From Hymenobacter sp. BT559 (lineage in GTDB: Bacteria; Bacteroidota; Bacteroidia; Cytophagales; Hymenobacteraceae), in NCBI RefSeq assembly GCF_017571525.1, contig NZ_JAGETY010000001.1, forward strand, positions 248,001 to 312,000: 64,000 nt of DNA. The letters are read 5' to 3'. How positions within the stretch are numbered: the stretch's first letter is position 1; each line of letters starts with the position of its first letter. Below, piece by piece: positions 54,020 through 63,625 of this stretch. The notes beneath the pieces were generated by a model. The model did not search any database. It saw only the letters and a program-made list of their open reading frames with translations, and was not told the origin of the DNA. The position numbers and the translations under genes were made by a program.

Positions 54020-54201
54020 GTTTCCCGTAGTCCGCCGAGCAGCTTGGGAGCGCAAAGGTACGAAAAGAGCCCAACGGTGCAAGAAAATGGGCAAAAAAAT
54101 TTCTGCTTCGTAGGATGATTACGCCTGATAGCCATAAAAGTAGTCGTCATGCCTACTAAATTGCACCCCTATCCCACCCCGTCGGCTTACCTTTACCGTC
54201 T

Positions 54202-55590
54202 ATGCTGCAACCTATTCTTTTCGCGCTGCTGCTGCTGGCAGCGTTCGGGCTGTTTACCTGGCAGGTCCGAAAAATCAGGGCTAATATCCTCGTCGGGCGC
54301 GACCGCGACATGAGCGGCCACTTCGGTGAGCGCCTCAATAAGACGCTGCTCGTAGCCTTCGGGCAGCAAAAGATGTTTAAGCGCCTCACGCCTGCGCTCT
54401 TGCACCTGGTGGTGTACGTCGGCTTTCTGGTTATCAACATCGAGGTAATTGAAATCATCATTGATGGGCTGTTTGGCACACACCGCGTGCTCGGCATTCT
54501 GGGGCCGGTGTATAGTGCCCTGATGGCCATCAATGAGACCCTAGCGGCCCTGGTTATTATTGCGGTGGCGGCCTTCTGGTGGCGCCGCAACCACAACCCG
54601 CCGGTGCAGCGCTTTACCGGCCCCGAGCTGCGCATGTGGCCCAAGCTCGATGCCAACATTATCCTCTACATCGAAGTGGCGCTGATGCTGGCCCTGTTCT
54701 TCATGAACTCGGCCGACATCAAGCTGCATCAGCTCGAAGGCAAAGACCTGCCGGGCGCGTTCCCGGTTAGCCACTTCCTGGCCAACCTGCTGCCAGCTAC
54801 CAGCGTGGGCACACTAGAAGTAATGGAGCGCGCCGGCTGGTGGATTCACATCACGGGCATCCTGCTGTTTCTCAACTACCTGCCCAGCTCCAAGCACTTC
54901 CATATTATCTTGGCGTTCCCCAACGTGTGGTATTCACGCCTGGTGCCGCAAGGGCAGTTTTCCAACGTGGAGAGCATTACCCACGAGGTGAAGGCCATGA
55001 TGGACCCTAGCTACGAGGTGCCCGCCCCGGCCACCAACCCCGACGGCTCGGCGGTAGCACCCACGCCCTTCGGGGCCAAGGACGTAGAAGATTTGCCCTG
55101 GACGGCCCTCATGAACTCGTACTCGTGCACCGAGTGCGGCCGCTGCACCTCGGTGTGCCCGGCCAACCTCACCGGCAAGCTGCTCTCGCCGCGCAAAATC
55201 ATCATGGACACGCGCGACCGGGTCGAAGAGAAGTACAACTCGCCGCTCATCTTCCACCCCAACGTGTACGGCCCCGAGGCCAAGCATGAGCCCGTTACCG
55301 ACCTCATGGAAGCCACGCTGCTGCGCGGCAAGGTGACGCCCGAGGAGCTCTGGGCCTGCACCACCTGCAACGCCTGCGTGGAAAGCTGCCCGGTGAACAT
55401 CAACCCCTTGGAAAGCATCATTGAGATGCGCCGCTTTCTAGTGCTGGAAGAATCGGCGGCCCCCAACTCGCTGAATGTCATGTTTTCCAATATCGAAAAC
55501 AACGGTGCACCCTGGGCTTTTTCGCCCTCCGACCGCCTAAATTGGGCCGACGAGCTGTACGTGGCCGAAAAAGCCCCGGCTAGGGCATAA
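54202..55590 (+). CDS. Membrane-anchored 4Fe-4S protein, HdrD/GlpC-like
   Basis: A 462-residue electron-transfer protein. The N-terminal half has about five membrane segments (for example MLQPILFALLLLAAFGLFTW and LHLVVYVGFLVINIEVIEII). The C-terminal half has two ferredoxin-type clusters: CTECGRCTSVCPANL near 310 and CTTCNACVESCPVNI near 390. This is the layout of the membrane partner of HdrB-like CCG proteins, one of which follows after 33 bp. Donor and acceptor are not evident; a quinone-linked oxidoreduction is likely. Confidence 0.85.
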   Translation: MLQPILFALLLLAAFGLFTWQVRKIRANILVGRDRDMSGHFGERLNKTLLVAFGQQKMFKRLTPALLHLVVYVGFLVINIEVIEIIIDGLFGTHRVLGILGPVYSALMAINETLAALVIIAVAAFWWRRNHNPPVQRFTGPELRMWPKLDANIILYIEVALMLALFFMNSADIKLHQLEGKDLPGAFPVSHFLANLLPATSVGTLEVMERAGWWIHITGILLFLNYLPSSKHFHIILAFPNVWYSRLVPQGQFSNVESITHEVKAMMDPSYEVPAPATNPDGSAVAPTPFGAKDVEDLPWTALMNSYSCTECGRCTSVCPANLTGKLLSPRKIIMDTRDRVEEKYNSPLIFHPNVYGPEAKHEPVTDLMEATLLRGKVTPEELWACTTCNACVESCPVNINPLESIIEMRRFLVLEESAAPNSLNVMFSNIENNGAPWAFSPSDRLNWADELYVAEKAPARA

Positions 55591-55623
55591 TCTTGATTTA
55601 TAAGCAGTAGTATTCTTTTTACG

Positions 55624-56532
55624 ATGACTCCTACCTCCTCCCCTACGCCCTCCACCAAGCGCCAGCTCACTGTGCCGACCGTGGCTGACCTCGCAGCCGA
55701 GGGCAAAGCGCCCGAAATCCTGTTTTGGGTGGGCTGTGCCGGCGCCTTCGACGACCGCTACAAGCGCGTGACCCGCGCCTTTGCCCGCATTCTGGAGCAC
55801 GTGGGCACCAACTACGCGGTGCTGGGCCTCGAAGAAAGCTGCACCGGCGACCCGGCCAAGCGTGCCGGCAACGAGTTTCTGTTTCAGATGCAGGCCATGC
55901 AAAACATCACCACGATGAATGGCTACGGCATCAAGAAAATCGTGACGGCCTGCCCGCATTGCTTCAATACCATCAAGAATGAGTACCCTGCGCTAGGGGG
56001 TGATTACGAAGTAATTCACCACAGCACCTACCTGCAACAGCTTATCAATGAAGGCAAAGTAGCTGTGCAGGGTGGCGAAAGCTACAAGGGCCGCCGCATC
56101 ACGTTCCACGACTCGTGCTACCTGGGCCGCGCCAACAATATCTACGAAGCCCCGCGCGATGTGCTCGCTGCCCTCGACGCCGACCTCGTGGAGATGAAGC
56201 GCAGCAAAGCCAACGGCCTGTGCTGCGGCGCCGGCGGTGCCCAGATGTGGAAAGAGCCCGAGCCCGGTAAGAAGGATATTAATATCGAGCGCACCGAGGA
56301 AGCCCTGGCTACCCTCAGCGGCCAGGCTGCGGCACTTGATAACCTGCGCGGCGTCGAAACCGAGCGCACGGCCCCTAGTCAGCACAGCTTGCAGGGCAGC
56401 ATCATTGCCGTAAGCTGCCCCTTCTGCATGACCATGATGAGCGATGGCGTGAAAAACAAGGAGCAGGAAAGTGCTGTGCAGGTATTCGACTTAGCTGAGT
56501 TGATTGCCAGTGCCGAGGGCATCAACGCCTAG
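55624..56532 (+). CDS. CCG-domain Fe-S protein, HdrB-like
   Basis: A 302-residue soluble protein with two cysteine-rich CCG domains: WVGCAGAFDDRYKR, LEESCTGDPAKRAGNE and ACPHCFNTIKNEYP in the first; TFHDSCYLGRANNIYE and GLCCGAGGAQMWKE in the second, then VSCPFCMTMM. In heterodisulfide-reductase-like enzymes such domains hold a special 4Fe-4S centre that acts on disulfides or similar. It pairs with the membrane Fe-S protein encoded just upstream. Confidence 0.88.
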   Translation: MTPTSSPTPSTKRQLTVPTVADLAAEGKAPEILFWVGCAGAFDDRYKRVTRAFARILEHVGTNYAVLGLEESCTGDPAKRAGNEFLFQMQAMQNITTMNGYGIKKIVTACPHCFNTIKNEYPALGGDYEVIHHSTYLQQLINEGKVAVQGGESYKGRRITFHDSCYLGRANNIYEAPRDVLAALDADLVEMKRSKANGLCCGAGGAQMWKEPEPGKKDINIERTEEALATLSGQAAALDNLRGVETERTAPSQHSLQGSIIAVSCPFCMTMMSDGVKNKEQESAVQVFDLAELIASAEGINA

Positions 56533-56720
56533 ACCGCAGAGACAAACAGCTTGAACGGATTTCGCAGATACGCCCGCCTGCGGCGGGCGGGCTAGCCAGG
56601 CGATTACTTCGCTACTTTTGCCCGGCTAGTACTGTTGGGGTGACTAGTTACGTCAGCTTAGCCAGCCCGATTCAGCGGGCGTATCTGCGAAATCCGTTCA
56701 AGCCGTTTGAATCTGTGGTG
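56533..56720. repeat. MITE-like element with long inverted ends
   Basis: Two 28-nt arms at 56550-56577 and 56675-56702 are exact reverse complements, and weaker complementarity extends outward to about 56533 and 56720. The roughly 97-bp centre contains a GCCCGCC/GGCGGGC hairpin and no gene. It fills the gap between the Fe-S gene and the next gene, whose start codon it nearly reaches. Confidence 0.65.
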
Positions 56721-56721
56721 T

Positions 56722-57210
56722 ATGTATGTAGCCTTTGACCGCCTGCCTCCGCGGGCCCGCGTGTGGATTTACCAGGCTAGCCGCCCGCTGGCCGAAGAAG
56801 AGCTAATGGCCCTACTGCCGCGCCTGGCGGCCTTTGCGGAGGAATGGACGAGCCACGGCCGGCAGCTCGCCGCCTCAGCACAGTTTCTGCACCGGCAGTT
56901 CCTGGTAATTGGCCTCGACGAGGCCGTGGCGGGGGCTAGCGGGTGCTCTATCGACGCCTCGGTGCGCTTTGTGCAGGAGCTGGAGCAGCGGCTAGGGGTG
57001 CAGCTGCTTGAAAAGTCGCGCATGGCCTTCCTGGTCAATGGCGAGCTGCGGCAGCTCACGCGCCGCGAGCTGCGCGAGGCCATTGCCGCGGGCGAGCTAG
57101 GCCCCGACACGCCGTACTTCAACAATACGCTGGTCACAAAGCAGCAATTGGACGAGCAGTGGCCGGCGCCCGCCGGTCAGACCTGGCTAGCCAGCTATTT
57201 TGCGGCTTAG
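56722..57210 (+). CDS. Conserved hypothetical protein
   Basis: A 162-residue soluble protein from the ATG giving MYVAFDRLPPRARVWIYQAS; a TTG at 56707 falls inside the inverted repeat and is less likely. Close relatives in Bacteroidota are sometimes labelled ABC transporter ATPase, but no Walker motifs are present here, so I do not accept that label. Helical middle (LEQRLGVQLLEKSRMAFLVN) and PYFNNTLVTKQQLDEQWPAP near the end. Function unknown. Confidence 0.75.
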   Translation: MYVAFDRLPPRARVWIYQASRPLAEEELMALLPRLAAFAEEWTSHGRQLAASAQFLHRQFLVIGLDEAVAGASGCSIDASVRFVQELEQRLGVQLLEKSRMAFLVNGELRQLTRRELREAIAAGELGPDTPYFNNTLVTKQQLDEQWPAPAGQTWLASYFAA

Positions 57211-57293
57211 CCTCCCTGGGAGGGCACTAATCGGCAAGGCGAAACGGTTGTATTATTGCCTATTAAACTACTAGATTCGCTTTTTTCGGCTGC

Positions 57294-59240
57294 ATGGCGC
57301 TCTCCATTCGATACTCGTCTCTCAAAAAACTCGTGCTTATTGGGGCGGCTGGCCCGGCCGTAGCACTGAGCGGCTGCGCCTCGTCGGGCAAGCTCAGCAA
57401 AGCCGACAAGCGCTTCCTGCACGGTGAGTATGAGGCCGCTATTCCGCTCTACAAGGCCGACATCGCCAAAGCTAAGAACGCCGCTACTGCCAACTTCCGC
57501 CTTGGCGAAGCGTACCGCCTCTCGAACCGGCTCGACCAGGCCGAGCCTTATTATAAAGCGGCCCTCGATGGCAACTCCCGCAATGCCGACCTCGGCTACC
57601 GCTATGCCGAGGCGCTGAAAGCCAACGGCAAGTTTGACGAAGCCGCCCAGCGATTTACCTCCTACGCCGAAAGCGGCACCAACCGCACCCTAGCCGCCCG
57701 CGCCGCTGCCGAAGCAGCCAGCGCCACCGCCAGCAAGGCCCTGGCGGGCCAGGCCGTGGCCTACGACGTAGCCCCGCTCGATGCCGTGAACTCGCCCGGC
57801 TCCGATTTTTCGGCAGCACGCATGCCGGGTAGCGGTGAGCTGGTGTTTGCCTCGGGCCGCGACGGCAAGCCGTATCCCGGCAATGGCGAGGGCTATACTT
57901 CCCTGTATGCCCAGAAGTTTGACGACCCCGCCGCCATGACCGGTGGCACACCGCGCAAGCTGGAGCCGCTTTTCAACAACGACAAGGTGCTCCAAGCCAG
58001 CGCCAGCTACACGCCCGACGGCAAGACGATGGTCTTTGCCCGCTCGAACGATGGCTCGAAAAAAGGGTATCGGAGCGTTGATATCTGGATTTCGTATTAC
58101 CGCAACGGCGCCTGGACCGAGCCCATTCTGGCTAACATCAACGACCGCACGGCCGACGACTTCTCACCGGCATTCGCGCCCGATGGTACCACGCTCTATT
58201 TCGCCTCGTCGCGCAAGGGAGGGCTAGGCGGCAATGACTTGTACAAAGCTACCCTAGGCGCCAATGGCCGCTTCTCGCCGGCCGAAAACCTGGGCGAAAC
58301 CATTAACACGGTAGGCAATGACAATTTCCCCGGCGTGGCGCCCGACGGCACGCTGTATTTCTCGTCCGATGGCCACCCGGGCTTCGGCAAGCTCGATATT
58401 TTTGAGGTGAAAGGCGGCAAGCCCGTGAACCTCGGCCCCGGCATAAACAGCCCCGGCGACGACTTTGCGCCCTTTTTCACGGCGCCGGGCGTGGGCGTAT
58501 TCTCCTCTAACCGTGCCGGTGGCAAGGGTTCCGACGACCTCTATACCTTTAAGAAGAAGCCGCGCCGGATGGTGGCATTCTATGCCGATGGCGCCGTGCT
58601 GGAGCGCAATGACAAAGCCAACACCACCACACCGCTAGCCAGCGAAACGGTGACCATCACAAATACCAGCGGCCAGCGGCGCGACGTGCAGACTGGCCCC
58701 GATGGCAGGTTCACGACCAAGCTCGACTCGGCGCAGGTATATAGCCTACTGGCCGACCACCCCGGCGACTTTACCGCCCGCACCAGCGTGAGCACCGTGG
58801 GCCGCTACCCCAGCCCCGAAACGCTGACTCAGCCGCTAACCGAGGTAAGAATTCCGGTGACGCTCACGCTGACTAAAATCGTCGTGAATAAGGCTATCGA
58901 GGTGAAGGATATCTTCTACGATTACGACAAGTCGAATATCCGCCCCGACGCGGCTATCCGCCTCGACACGCTGGTGCAGACCTTGCAGGACAATCCCAAA
59001 ATCAACATCGAGCTGAGCTCGCACACCGACCAGCGCGGCAAAGACGCTTATAACCTGGCGCTTAGCCAGCGCCGCGCCGAGGCAGCCGTGGCGTATATCG
59101 TGAGCAAGGGCATCAGCCCGAGCCGCATCACGGCCAAAGGCTACGGCGAAACCCGGCCCATTATCAAGAATCCTAAGAACGAAGCCGAGTATCAGCGCAA
59201 CCGCCGCACCGAGTTTAAGGTGACGCGCATTGATAAGTAA
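57294..59240 (+). CDS. TPR/PD40/CRD/OmpA lipoprotein, PorE-like
   Basis: A 648-residue outer-membrane lipoprotein (lipobox LSGC, Cys near residue 28). Domains in order: TPR repeats about 40-140; a PD40/WD40-like propeller about 160-420 (FSPAFAPDGTTLYFASSRKG and FPGVAPDGTLYFSSDGHPGF); a carboxypeptidase-like regulatory domain about 450-520; and a C-terminal OmpA peptidoglycan-binding domain (IFYDYDKSNIRPDAAIRLDT, SSHTDQRGKDAYNLALSQRR). This four-part order is that of PorE, which anchors the type IX secretion machinery to peptidoglycan. A 25-bp-stem terminator follows. The T9SS assignment is by architecture. Confidence 0.85.
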   Translation: MALSIRYSSLKKLVLIGAAGPAVALSGCASSGKLSKADKRFLHGEYEAAIPLYKADIAKAKNAATANFRLGEAYRLSNRLDQAEPYYKAALDGNSRNADLGYRYAEALKANGKFDEAAQRFTSYAESGTNRTLAARAAAEAASATASKALAGQAVAYDVAPLDAVNSPGSDFSAARMPGSGELVFASGRDGKPYPGNGEGYTSLYAQKFDDPAAMTGGTPRKLEPLFNNDKVLQASASYTPDGKTMVFARSNDGSKKGYRSVDIWISYYRNGAWTEPILANINDRTADDFSPAFAPDGTTLYFASSRKGGLGGNDLYKATLGANGRFSPAENLGETINTVGNDNFPGVAPDGTLYFSSDGHPGFGKLDIFEVKGGKPVNLGPGINSPGDDFAPFFTAPGVGVFSSNRAGGKGSDDLYTFKKKPRRMVAFYADGAVLERNDKANTTTPLASETVTITNTSGQRRDVQTGPDGRFTTKLDSAQVYSLLADHPGDFTARTSVSTVGRYPSPETLTQPLTEVRIPVTLTLTKIVVNKAIEVKDIFYDYDKSNIRPDAAIRLDTLVQTLQDNPKINIELSSHTDQRGKDAYNLALSQRRAEAAVAYIVSKGISPSRITAKGYGETRPIIKNPKNEAEYQRNRRTEFKVTRIDK

Positions 59241-59259
59241 GGTTAGCCGGCGGGCAGCT

Positions 59260-59312
59260 GCCGTGCCAACAAAAAAGCCCCCGCTCGGCGGGGGCTTTTT
59301 TGTTGGCACGGC
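59260..59312. terminator. Extended bidirectional terminator
   Basis: A perfect 25-bp stem (59260-59284 and 59288-59312) with a TCG loop; A6 and T6 tracts lie inside the stem, not beyond it. Confidence 0.88.
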
Positions 59313-59373
59313 GTTTGGGTTTAGCCTCTTTGAGCTGACGAACGCCTTCATCCGCTCCTAGTTTTTCACCTCC

Positions 59374-60354
59374 ATGAAAACGCTTTTCAAGCTGGCTGCT
59401 ACGGCGCTGTTTACCTCGCTAGGGGTGGCTCCCGCACTGGCGGCTCCGCCTGCCAACCTCCTGATTACCGCCGAGCGGGGCCAGCCCTTCAGCCTTGTGC
59501 TGGATGGGCGCCTGCTGACGCAGCCGGTGGCTCCGCAGGTGTGCGTGGGCATGCTGGCACCGGGCCGGCACTGGGCCGAGTTTAGTGTACCTATGGGCTA
59601 CGGGCCGCCCATGCGCTTTCGTGCGCAGGTGTGGCTGCAGCCGGGCTTAGAAACTGACTACGTGCTGGTAATGCGGCCCTATGGCCCGCAGTTGCGGCAG
59701 GTGGGCCTGGTGCCGCTGGCAGGGCCTGGCTACGGTCGGGGCGGCTATTATGGCCCAGGTAATGTGCCTTATGGGGCTGGCCCTGGCGGCTATTACGGCA
59801 ATGCCCAGCCGCCGCTACCTACTCAGGGCGACTATAGCAATGGGCAATACGACCCCAGCTACAACCCGCGCGGCAGCTACCCCAGCCAGGGCCAGTCGCC
59901 AGCCTATCCGGCGCCCACGCCTACTCCAACTTATCCGGGCCGGCAGCCGCAGAGCTACCCGGCCCCTAGCTACCCCGGCCAAAGCAATGCGCCCGGCAAT
60001 GCCTATCCAGATACTGCTGATGGCGGCTACTACCCTGGCCAGAACCCTACGGCCAACCTGCGCCCCTTTGCCCCCGATGAAATTGCCGGGCTAGCCCAGG
60101 ACCTGCGCGAGCGCCCCACCGATGCCGAGCGGCTGCGCACCGCCACCCAGGCGCTCGAAGAAAGCAGCCTGCGCGCCGAAGAGCTGGCCGAGCTCATGCA
60201 CGCCTTCACCCACGATGAGTCGCGCATTGAGCTAGCCCGCTTCGGCTACGCGCACCTGAGCAACCCCCAGGATTTCAGCCGTGTGTACGACGCGCTGCAA
60301 TTCAAGTCCAGCATCCGCACGCTGCGCCAGGCAGTGGGCTTGCCGCAAGAATAA
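59374..60354 (+). CDS. DUF4476 domain protein with Tyr/Pro-rich linker
   Basis: A 326-residue exported protein. Signal peptide about 1-23 (ending APALAA). An N-terminal beta domain (LLITAERGQPFSLVLDGRLL), a long Gly/Tyr/Pro/Gln-rich linker from about 120 to 225, and a C-terminal DUF4476 domain (FAPDEIAGLAQDLRERPTDA, ELMHAFTHDESRIELARFGY). The linker is low-complexity and probably disordered. The role of DUF4476 is not known. A long-stem terminator follows and separates it from the convergent DUF4293 gene. Confidence 0.85.
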   Translation: MKTLFKLAATALFTSLGVAPALAAPPANLLITAERGQPFSLVLDGRLLTQPVAPQVCVGMLAPGRHWAEFSVPMGYGPPMRFRAQVWLQPGLETDYVLVMRPYGPQLRQVGLVPLAGPGYGRGGYYGPGNVPYGAGPGGYYGNAQPPLPTQGDYSNGQYDPSYNPRGSYPSQGQSPAYPAPTPTPTYPGRQPQSYPAPSYPGQSNAPGNAYPDTADGGYYPGQNPTANLRPFAPDEIAGLAQDLRERPTDAERLRTATQALEESSLRAEELAELMHAFTHDESRIELARFGYAHLSNPQDFSRVYDALQFKSSIRTLRQAVGLPQE

Positions 60355-60367
60355 CCGCCCTTTCCAA

Positions 60368-60433
60368 CCTCACACACCACCAAAAAGCCCCAGCTGCAAC
60401 TTAGCAGCCGGGGCTTTTTGGTGGTGTGTGAGG
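60368..60433. terminator. Extended bidirectional terminator between convergent genes
   Basis: A 24-bp perfect stem (60368-60391 and 60410-60433) with an 18-nt loop; A and T tracts are embedded in the stem. It serves both the DUF4476 gene and the minus-strand DUF4293 gene. Confidence 0.85.
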
Positions 60434-60443
60434 CCTAGGGACC

Positions 60444-60920
60444 CTAGCGCAGGCGGTCGTAGCTATTGCGCACCAGCTGCTCATCGCGTCGAATGAAGCG
60501 GTTGGCCAGCAGGTTAAGCATCAGGCCCAGCGTGGGCAGGTAGAAAGCAGGCTGAAACTGGCCTTCCAGCTTCGGATTGAGGAAAGCCTCGCCTTGGTTG
60601 GAGAAATAGAACGCGGCGCCGAAGGTGGCCACGAGCAGCAGGATATTAACCGCACCCAGCTTGAGCTGCGTGAAGCGGTTGCGGAATTGAAAAATCTCGT
60701 ATACCGCCACGGCAGCCGAGGCCAGCGCCAGCACGCCAATAATCCATACCGGGGCACCGGTGGTAGGCTTGGGCATATTAACGGCCGAAAAATTGAAGGC
60801 CGACAGGGTTAGCTCCTGGTGCGTGAGGCCATCTACTTTGTGCCAGAGCGGCAGGGCTAGCAGGCTCAACATCGCCAGCGCCAGCAGCAAAAGAAAAACG
60901 CTTTGGATTCTTTGTATCAT
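60444..60920 (-). CDS. DUF4293 membrane protein
   Basis: A 158-residue inner-membrane protein from the ATG giving MIQRIQSVFLLLLALAMLSL; an earlier in-frame start at 60968 is upstream of the predicted promoter and unlikely. Four hydrophobic segments: residues 6-26, about 60-80, 92-112 and 125-145 (FYLPTLGLMLNLLANRFI). The C-terminal IRRDEQLVRN fits DUF4293, a Bacteroidota-specific family of unknown function. It is divergent from the thiolase gene. Confidence 0.85.
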   Translation of the reverse strand: MIQRIQSVFLLLLALAMLSLLALPLWHKVDGLTHQELTLSAFNFSAVNMPKPTTGAPVWIIGVLALASAAVAVYEIFQFRNRFTQLKLGAVNILLLVATFGAAFYFSNQGEAFLNPKLEGQFQPAFYLPTLGLMLNLLANRFIRRDEQLVRNSYDRLR

Positions 60921-60965
60921 CTTTGCGGTTGTGAAAAAGGCCCGCGCTGGTGCGCGTTGCCAGGC

Positions 60966-60973
60966 CAAAATTA
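60966..60973 (-). promoter_or_regulatory. Predicted -7 box of the DUF4293 gene
   Basis: TAATTTTG on the minus strand fits TAnnTTTG and lies 45 bp before the start at 60920. This box also supports the shorter start for that gene. Confidence 0.45.
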
Positions 60974-61017
60974 GCCCTCAACCGGCGGACTCGCTTCGCC
61001 CCAACGATACCTTCGGA

Positions 61018-62220
<1,203 letters not shown>

Positions 62221-62227
62221 GCCTGGC

Positions 62228-62283
62228 GCGGGCTCGCTGAGCCCGCGTATTGAATGACCTATGCGCGGGCTTACAGAGCCCGC
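62228..62283. repeat. Tandem REP-like hairpins
   Basis: GCGGGCT-n5-AGCCCGC occurs twice (62228-62246 and 62265-62283) in the 79-bp gap between the thiolase and kynureninase genes. There is no T-run, so these are more like REP palindromes than terminators. Confidence 0.6.
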
Positions 62284-62299
62284 GCTACTTCCCACCCGC

Positions 62300-63577
62300 A
62301 TGACCTACGATGCTTCGCCTGCCTTTGCCGCTGCCCAGGATGCAGCCGATTCGCTAGCCCCCTTCCGGCAGGAATTTCATATCCCACCCGGGCCCGATGG
62401 GCAGCCCACGGCTTACTTCTGCGGCAACTCGCTGGGGCTGCTGCCCAAAGCCGCCCGCGCCGCGGTAGAGGCCGAGTTTAAATCGTGGGAAACGCAGGCG
62501 GTGGAAGGTCACTTTCACGGCGAGTCGCCTTGGATGTATTACCAGGACACCCTAGCCGACGCTACGGCCCGGGTGGTAGGCGCCAAACCTATTGAGGTGG
62601 TCGTAATGAACACCTTAACGGTGAATCTGCACCTGCTGCTCATCTCTTTCTACCAGCCCACCGCCACGCGCTACAAGGTACTGATGGAGGGCGGCGCCTT
62701 CCCCTCGGACCAGTATGCGCTCGAAAGCCAGGCGCGCCTGCACGGCCTCGACCCGGCCGAGGCCATCGTGGAGATGACTCCGCGGCCCGGCGAGCACACG
62801 CTGCGCACCGAGGATATTGAGGCCAAAATCGCGGAGCTTGGCGACTCGCTAGCCACGGTCATTTTTGGTGGCATCAACTATTACACCGGGCAGGTGTTCG
62901 ATATGGCAGCTATCACGAAGGCCGGGCACGCGGTGGGCGCCACCGTGGGCTTCGACCTGGCCCACGCGGCCGGCAACGTGGTGCTAAGCCTGCACGACTG
63001 GGACGTGGATTTTGCCTGCTGGTGCACTTACAAGTACCTCAACTCGGGGCCGGGCGGCACCTCGGGGGTGTTTATTAATGAGCGCTTTGCGCACCGGCCT
63101 GACCTGCTGCGGCTAGCCGGCTGGTGGGGCTACGACCCCAAGGAGCGCTTCCAGATGAAGCCGGGCTTCCGGCCGTCGCCGGGTGCGGCGGGCTGGCAGC
63201 TCTCGTGCGGGCAGGTGCTGCCCATGGCCGTGCACCGTGCCAACCTGGATATTTTTGACCGCGCCGGGGGTGTGGCCGCCCTGCGCCAGAAAAGCGAGAA
63301 GCTCACCGGCTACCTCGAATACCTGATTCAGCAGCTAGGCCTGCCGAAGTCGAAGTTTGAGATTATCACCCCCGCCGACCCTGGCCAGCGCGGCTGCCAG
63401 CTGTCGCTGCTGGTAAATGAGCGGGGCCGTGAGTTGTTCGATTTTCTGGCGGCGCGCGGCATCATTGCCGACTGGCGCGAGCCAAATGTGATTCGCCTCG
63501 CACCCGTTCCGCTCTATAATTCGTTTGAGGATGTACGCAGAGCGGGGGCGGCGCTTGCGGAGTTTTACAGTGCGTAG
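62300..63577 (+). CDS. kynU: Kynureninase
   Basis: A 425-residue PLP enzyme that splits kynurenine or 3-hydroxykynurenine to anthranilate or 3-hydroxyanthranilate plus alanine. I start at MTYDASPAFAAAQDAADSLA. Signatures: YFCGNSLGLLPKAAR, WMYYQDTLADATARVVGA, VGFDLAHAAGNVVLSLHDWD (PLP Asp) and the Schiff-base Lys in WCTYKYLNSGPGG, then GWWGYDPKERFQM. Length is normal. Other tryptophan-degradation genes are not in the window. Confidence 0.95.
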   Translation: MTYDASPAFAAAQDAADSLAPFRQEFHIPPGPDGQPTAYFCGNSLGLLPKAARAAVEAEFKSWETQAVEGHFHGESPWMYYQDTLADATARVVGAKPIEVVVMNTLTVNLHLLLISFYQPTATRYKVLMEGGAFPSDQYALESQARLHGLDPAEAIVEMTPRPGEHTLRTEDIEAKIAELGDSLATVIFGGINYYTGQVFDMAAITKAGHAVGATVGFDLAHAAGNVVLSLHDWDVDFACWCTYKYLNSGPGGTSGVFINERFAHRPDLLRLAGWWGYDPKERFQMKPGFRPSPGAAGWQLSCGQVLPMAVHRANLDIFDRAGGVAALRQKSEKLTGYLEYLIQQLGLPKSKFEIITPADPGQRGCQLSLLVNERGRELFDFLAARGIIADWREPNVIRLAPVPLYNSFEDVRRAGAALAEFYSA

Positions 63578-63625
63578 TAAACAGTGAGCAGCTAGAAGCC
63601 CGCTGCCTACTGTGCGCTGCGCATT

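Noticed and set aside
56722..57210. ABC transporter ATPase label for this conserved family
   Set aside because: No Walker A, Walker B or signature motif is present in the protein.
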